The notes beneath the pieces were generated by a model. It saw nothing but the letters and a program-made list of their open reading frames with translations, was not told where the DNA came from and ran no database searches. Below are positions 7,010-8,196 of a stretch of 8,196 nucleotides of DNA, piece after piece (position 1 is the stretch's first letter; every line of letters starts with the position of its first letter). The DNA is from JBEBXQ01 sp040391535 (GTDB lineage Bacteria; Bacteroidota; Bacteroidia; Cytophagales; Spirosomataceae): assembly GCA_040391535.1 (NCBI GenBank), contig JBEBXQ010000168.1:1-8196 (forward strand), given 5' to 3'. The translations under genes and the position numbers were made by a program.

Positions 7010-8113
7010 ATGAAACAAATATTAATCCTGACCATAGCTGGCTTTACAGCCTTTTCCTGTGGAAGTAAAAAGTCAGAAAATCCCGCTAAATCCGGTAAAG
7101 CATTATCAGAAGAAGAATTCCGTTATACAGCCATTCAGGTAAAAGATGCGCCGCCTTTAAGGGAAATTAATCTTCCCGGAGAAATAGAAAGTTTTTACGA
7201 AACTGATTTATATCCCAGGGTAAGCAGCTACATTAACAAAATTCATGTGGAGATCGGGGACAGAGTGGAAAAAGGTCAGTTGCTGGCAGAACTGGATGCA
7301 CCGGAGCTGAAGGCAAACCTGACTGCAGCCTATTCTAAAATAAAATCTGCCGAAGCTGTATTTCAATCCAGCAAAGCGCATTATAACCGATCGTTAAAAA
7401 CGCAAAAAACACCCGGGGCCATTTCTGAACTGGAAGTGGAATCAGCATGGACTAAACTGGTCTCTGACTCCTTAATGGTATTGGCCGAAGAAGCGCACTA
7501 TGAATCCGTCAAGCAATTGGTTGATTACTTAAAAATCACAGCACCTTTTGAAGGTGTTGTTACGGACCGTAGGCTGGCACCGGGCGCCTTCGTAGGCCCT
7601 GGAGGTCAGAACTCTGTCCCTTTGCTTAAAATTAAACAACTGGACCGTCTGCGTCTGCGTCTGGCAGTGCCGGAAGCTTACCTGAGTGACATCAGGATCG
7701 GTGCGAAAGTCAACTTTTCAGTAAGAACTTTCCAGAATGAAGTATTCAGCGGCAATATTTCCCGGCTGTCTAATAGTGTCCGGCCTGACACCCGGTCAGA
7801 GATGATAGAAGTGGATATAGCCAATAGCTCAAGAAAACTAAAGCCCGGGATGTTTGTATCTGCCAGACTGCCGGTTTCGGCTAATGAAGGCAGTATTTTT
7901 ATTCCTAAATCAGCTGTATTGAGCAACATGGAGCGCACCTTTGTCATTAAGGTTGAAAATGGAATAGCCAAATGGATCAATGTTCAGAGAGGTGATATTA
8001 CTGAAAATCAGGTACAGATTTTCGGCGATATTAAAGTCGGTGATATTTTACTGAAAGTTGCCAGCGACGAAATTCCGGACAATAGTCCTATTCAGACAGA
8101 ACCCATTATATAA
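7010..8113 (+). CDS. RND periplasmic adaptor (membrane-fusion lipoprotein, HlyD/AcrA type)
   Basis: This is the periplasmic adaptor that bridges permease and outer-membrane factor; 367 aa, normal for the family. Residues 1-17 are a lipoprotein signal peptide with a lipobox ending AFSC, so Cys17 would be lipidated. A polar Ser/Lys linker follows. The first half of the lipoyl-like domain is about 62-95 (VSSYINKIHVEIGDRVEKGQLLAELD). The alpha-hairpin is about 96-170, with a GAIS tip segment at 136-139. The second lipoyl half is about 173-209 (ITAPFEGVVTDRRLAPGAFV). The beta-barrel is about 210-288 (ending LKPGMFVSARLP), and the membrane-proximal domain is about 290-350 (FIPKSAVL at the start). 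It lies 46 nt after the permease stop with no evident Shine-Dalgarno site. It is last in the operon, unlike the common adaptor-first order. It ends cleanly 31 nt before the terminator stem. Confidence 0.96.
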   Translation: MKQILILTIAGFTAFSCGSKKSENPAKSGKALSEEEFRYTAIQVKDAPPLREINLPGEIESFYETDLYPRVSSYINKIHVEIGDRVEKGQLLAELDAPELKANLTAAYSKIKSAEAVFQSSKAHYNRSLKTQKTPGAISELEVESAWTKLVSDSLMVLAEEAHYESVKQLVDYLKITAPFEGVVTDRRLAPGAFVGPGGQNSVPLLKIKQLDRLRLRLAVPEAYLSDIRIGAKVNFSVRTFQNEVFSGNISRLSNSVRPDTRSEMIEVDIANSSRKLKPGMFVSARLPVSANEGSIFIPKSAVLSNMERTFVIKVENGIAKWINVQRGDITENQVQIFGDIKVGDILLKVASDEIPDNSPIQTEPII

Positions 8114-8144
8114 TTTTCCTTGATTAATTCCCGTTTATTTGATT

Positions 8145-8176
8145 GCCGGCAGGACCTTTTGTTCTGTCGGCTTTTT
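8145..8176 (+). terminator. Rho-independent terminator of the efflux operon
   Basis: GCCGGCAGGAC at 8145-8155 pairs with GTTCTGTCGGC at 8161-8171 to give an 11-bp stem with two G-U wobbles. The loop is CTTTT (8156-8160), and five T residues follow directly at 8172-8176. It lies 31 nt past the adaptor stop codon. Read on the minus strand no T-run follows the stem, so it acts in the plus direction and marks the end of the transcript. Confidence 0.88.
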
Positions 8177-8196
8177 AGTGAAAACAGGAAGCTGGA

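Noticed and set aside
6561..7035. Minus-strand open frames across the permease 3' end and the permease-adaptor gap.
   Set aside because: They lie antisense to strongly supported coding sequence, and their translations show no recognisable domain; they are shadow frames.

Overview
The window is a compact, entirely plus-strand locus: a two-component regulatory pair followed by a complete tripartite RND efflux system. The sequence looks like the Bacteroidota. Ribosome-binding sites are weak or absent at most starts, base composition is moderate to AT-leaning, and the periplasmic adaptor is a small lipoprotein with a short Bacteroidota-style lipobox. I cannot place it below phylum.

Layout: positions 39-713 encode an OmpR/PhoB-type response regulator. 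Positions 719-2107 encode its sensor histidine kinase, after a 5-nt gap. A 236-nt intergenic region (2108-2343) follows. Its first half can form small competing hairpins. Its second half is AT-rich and holds helically phased TTCTAA direct repeats and a perfect 10-bp inverted repeat, the best candidates for operator DNA. Next come a TolC-family outer-membrane factor (2344-3771), an RND inner-membrane permease (3775-6963, 3-nt gap) and a lipoprotein membrane-fusion protein (7010-8113, 46-nt gap). A strong intrinsic terminator at 8145-8176 closes the unit.

Inferred working model: the kinase senses an unidentified periplasmic or envelope signal through its ~130-residue extracytoplasmic domain and phosphorylates the regulator at Asp51. 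The regulator then acts on the repeats upstream of the outer-membrane factor gene and controls the pump operon. The pump parts would form an inner membrane-to-outside export channel. The substrate cannot be read from the sequence.

The most notable points are the permease's non-canonical proton-relay residues (the second Asp of the AcrB pair is Gln399, and the AcrB Lys940 position is Ala942), the PhoB-box-like 7-4-7 direct repeat, and the adjoining perfect palindrome. The rest looks like an ordinary regulated efflux locus. I see no mobile element, CRISPR array, tRNA or rRNA.
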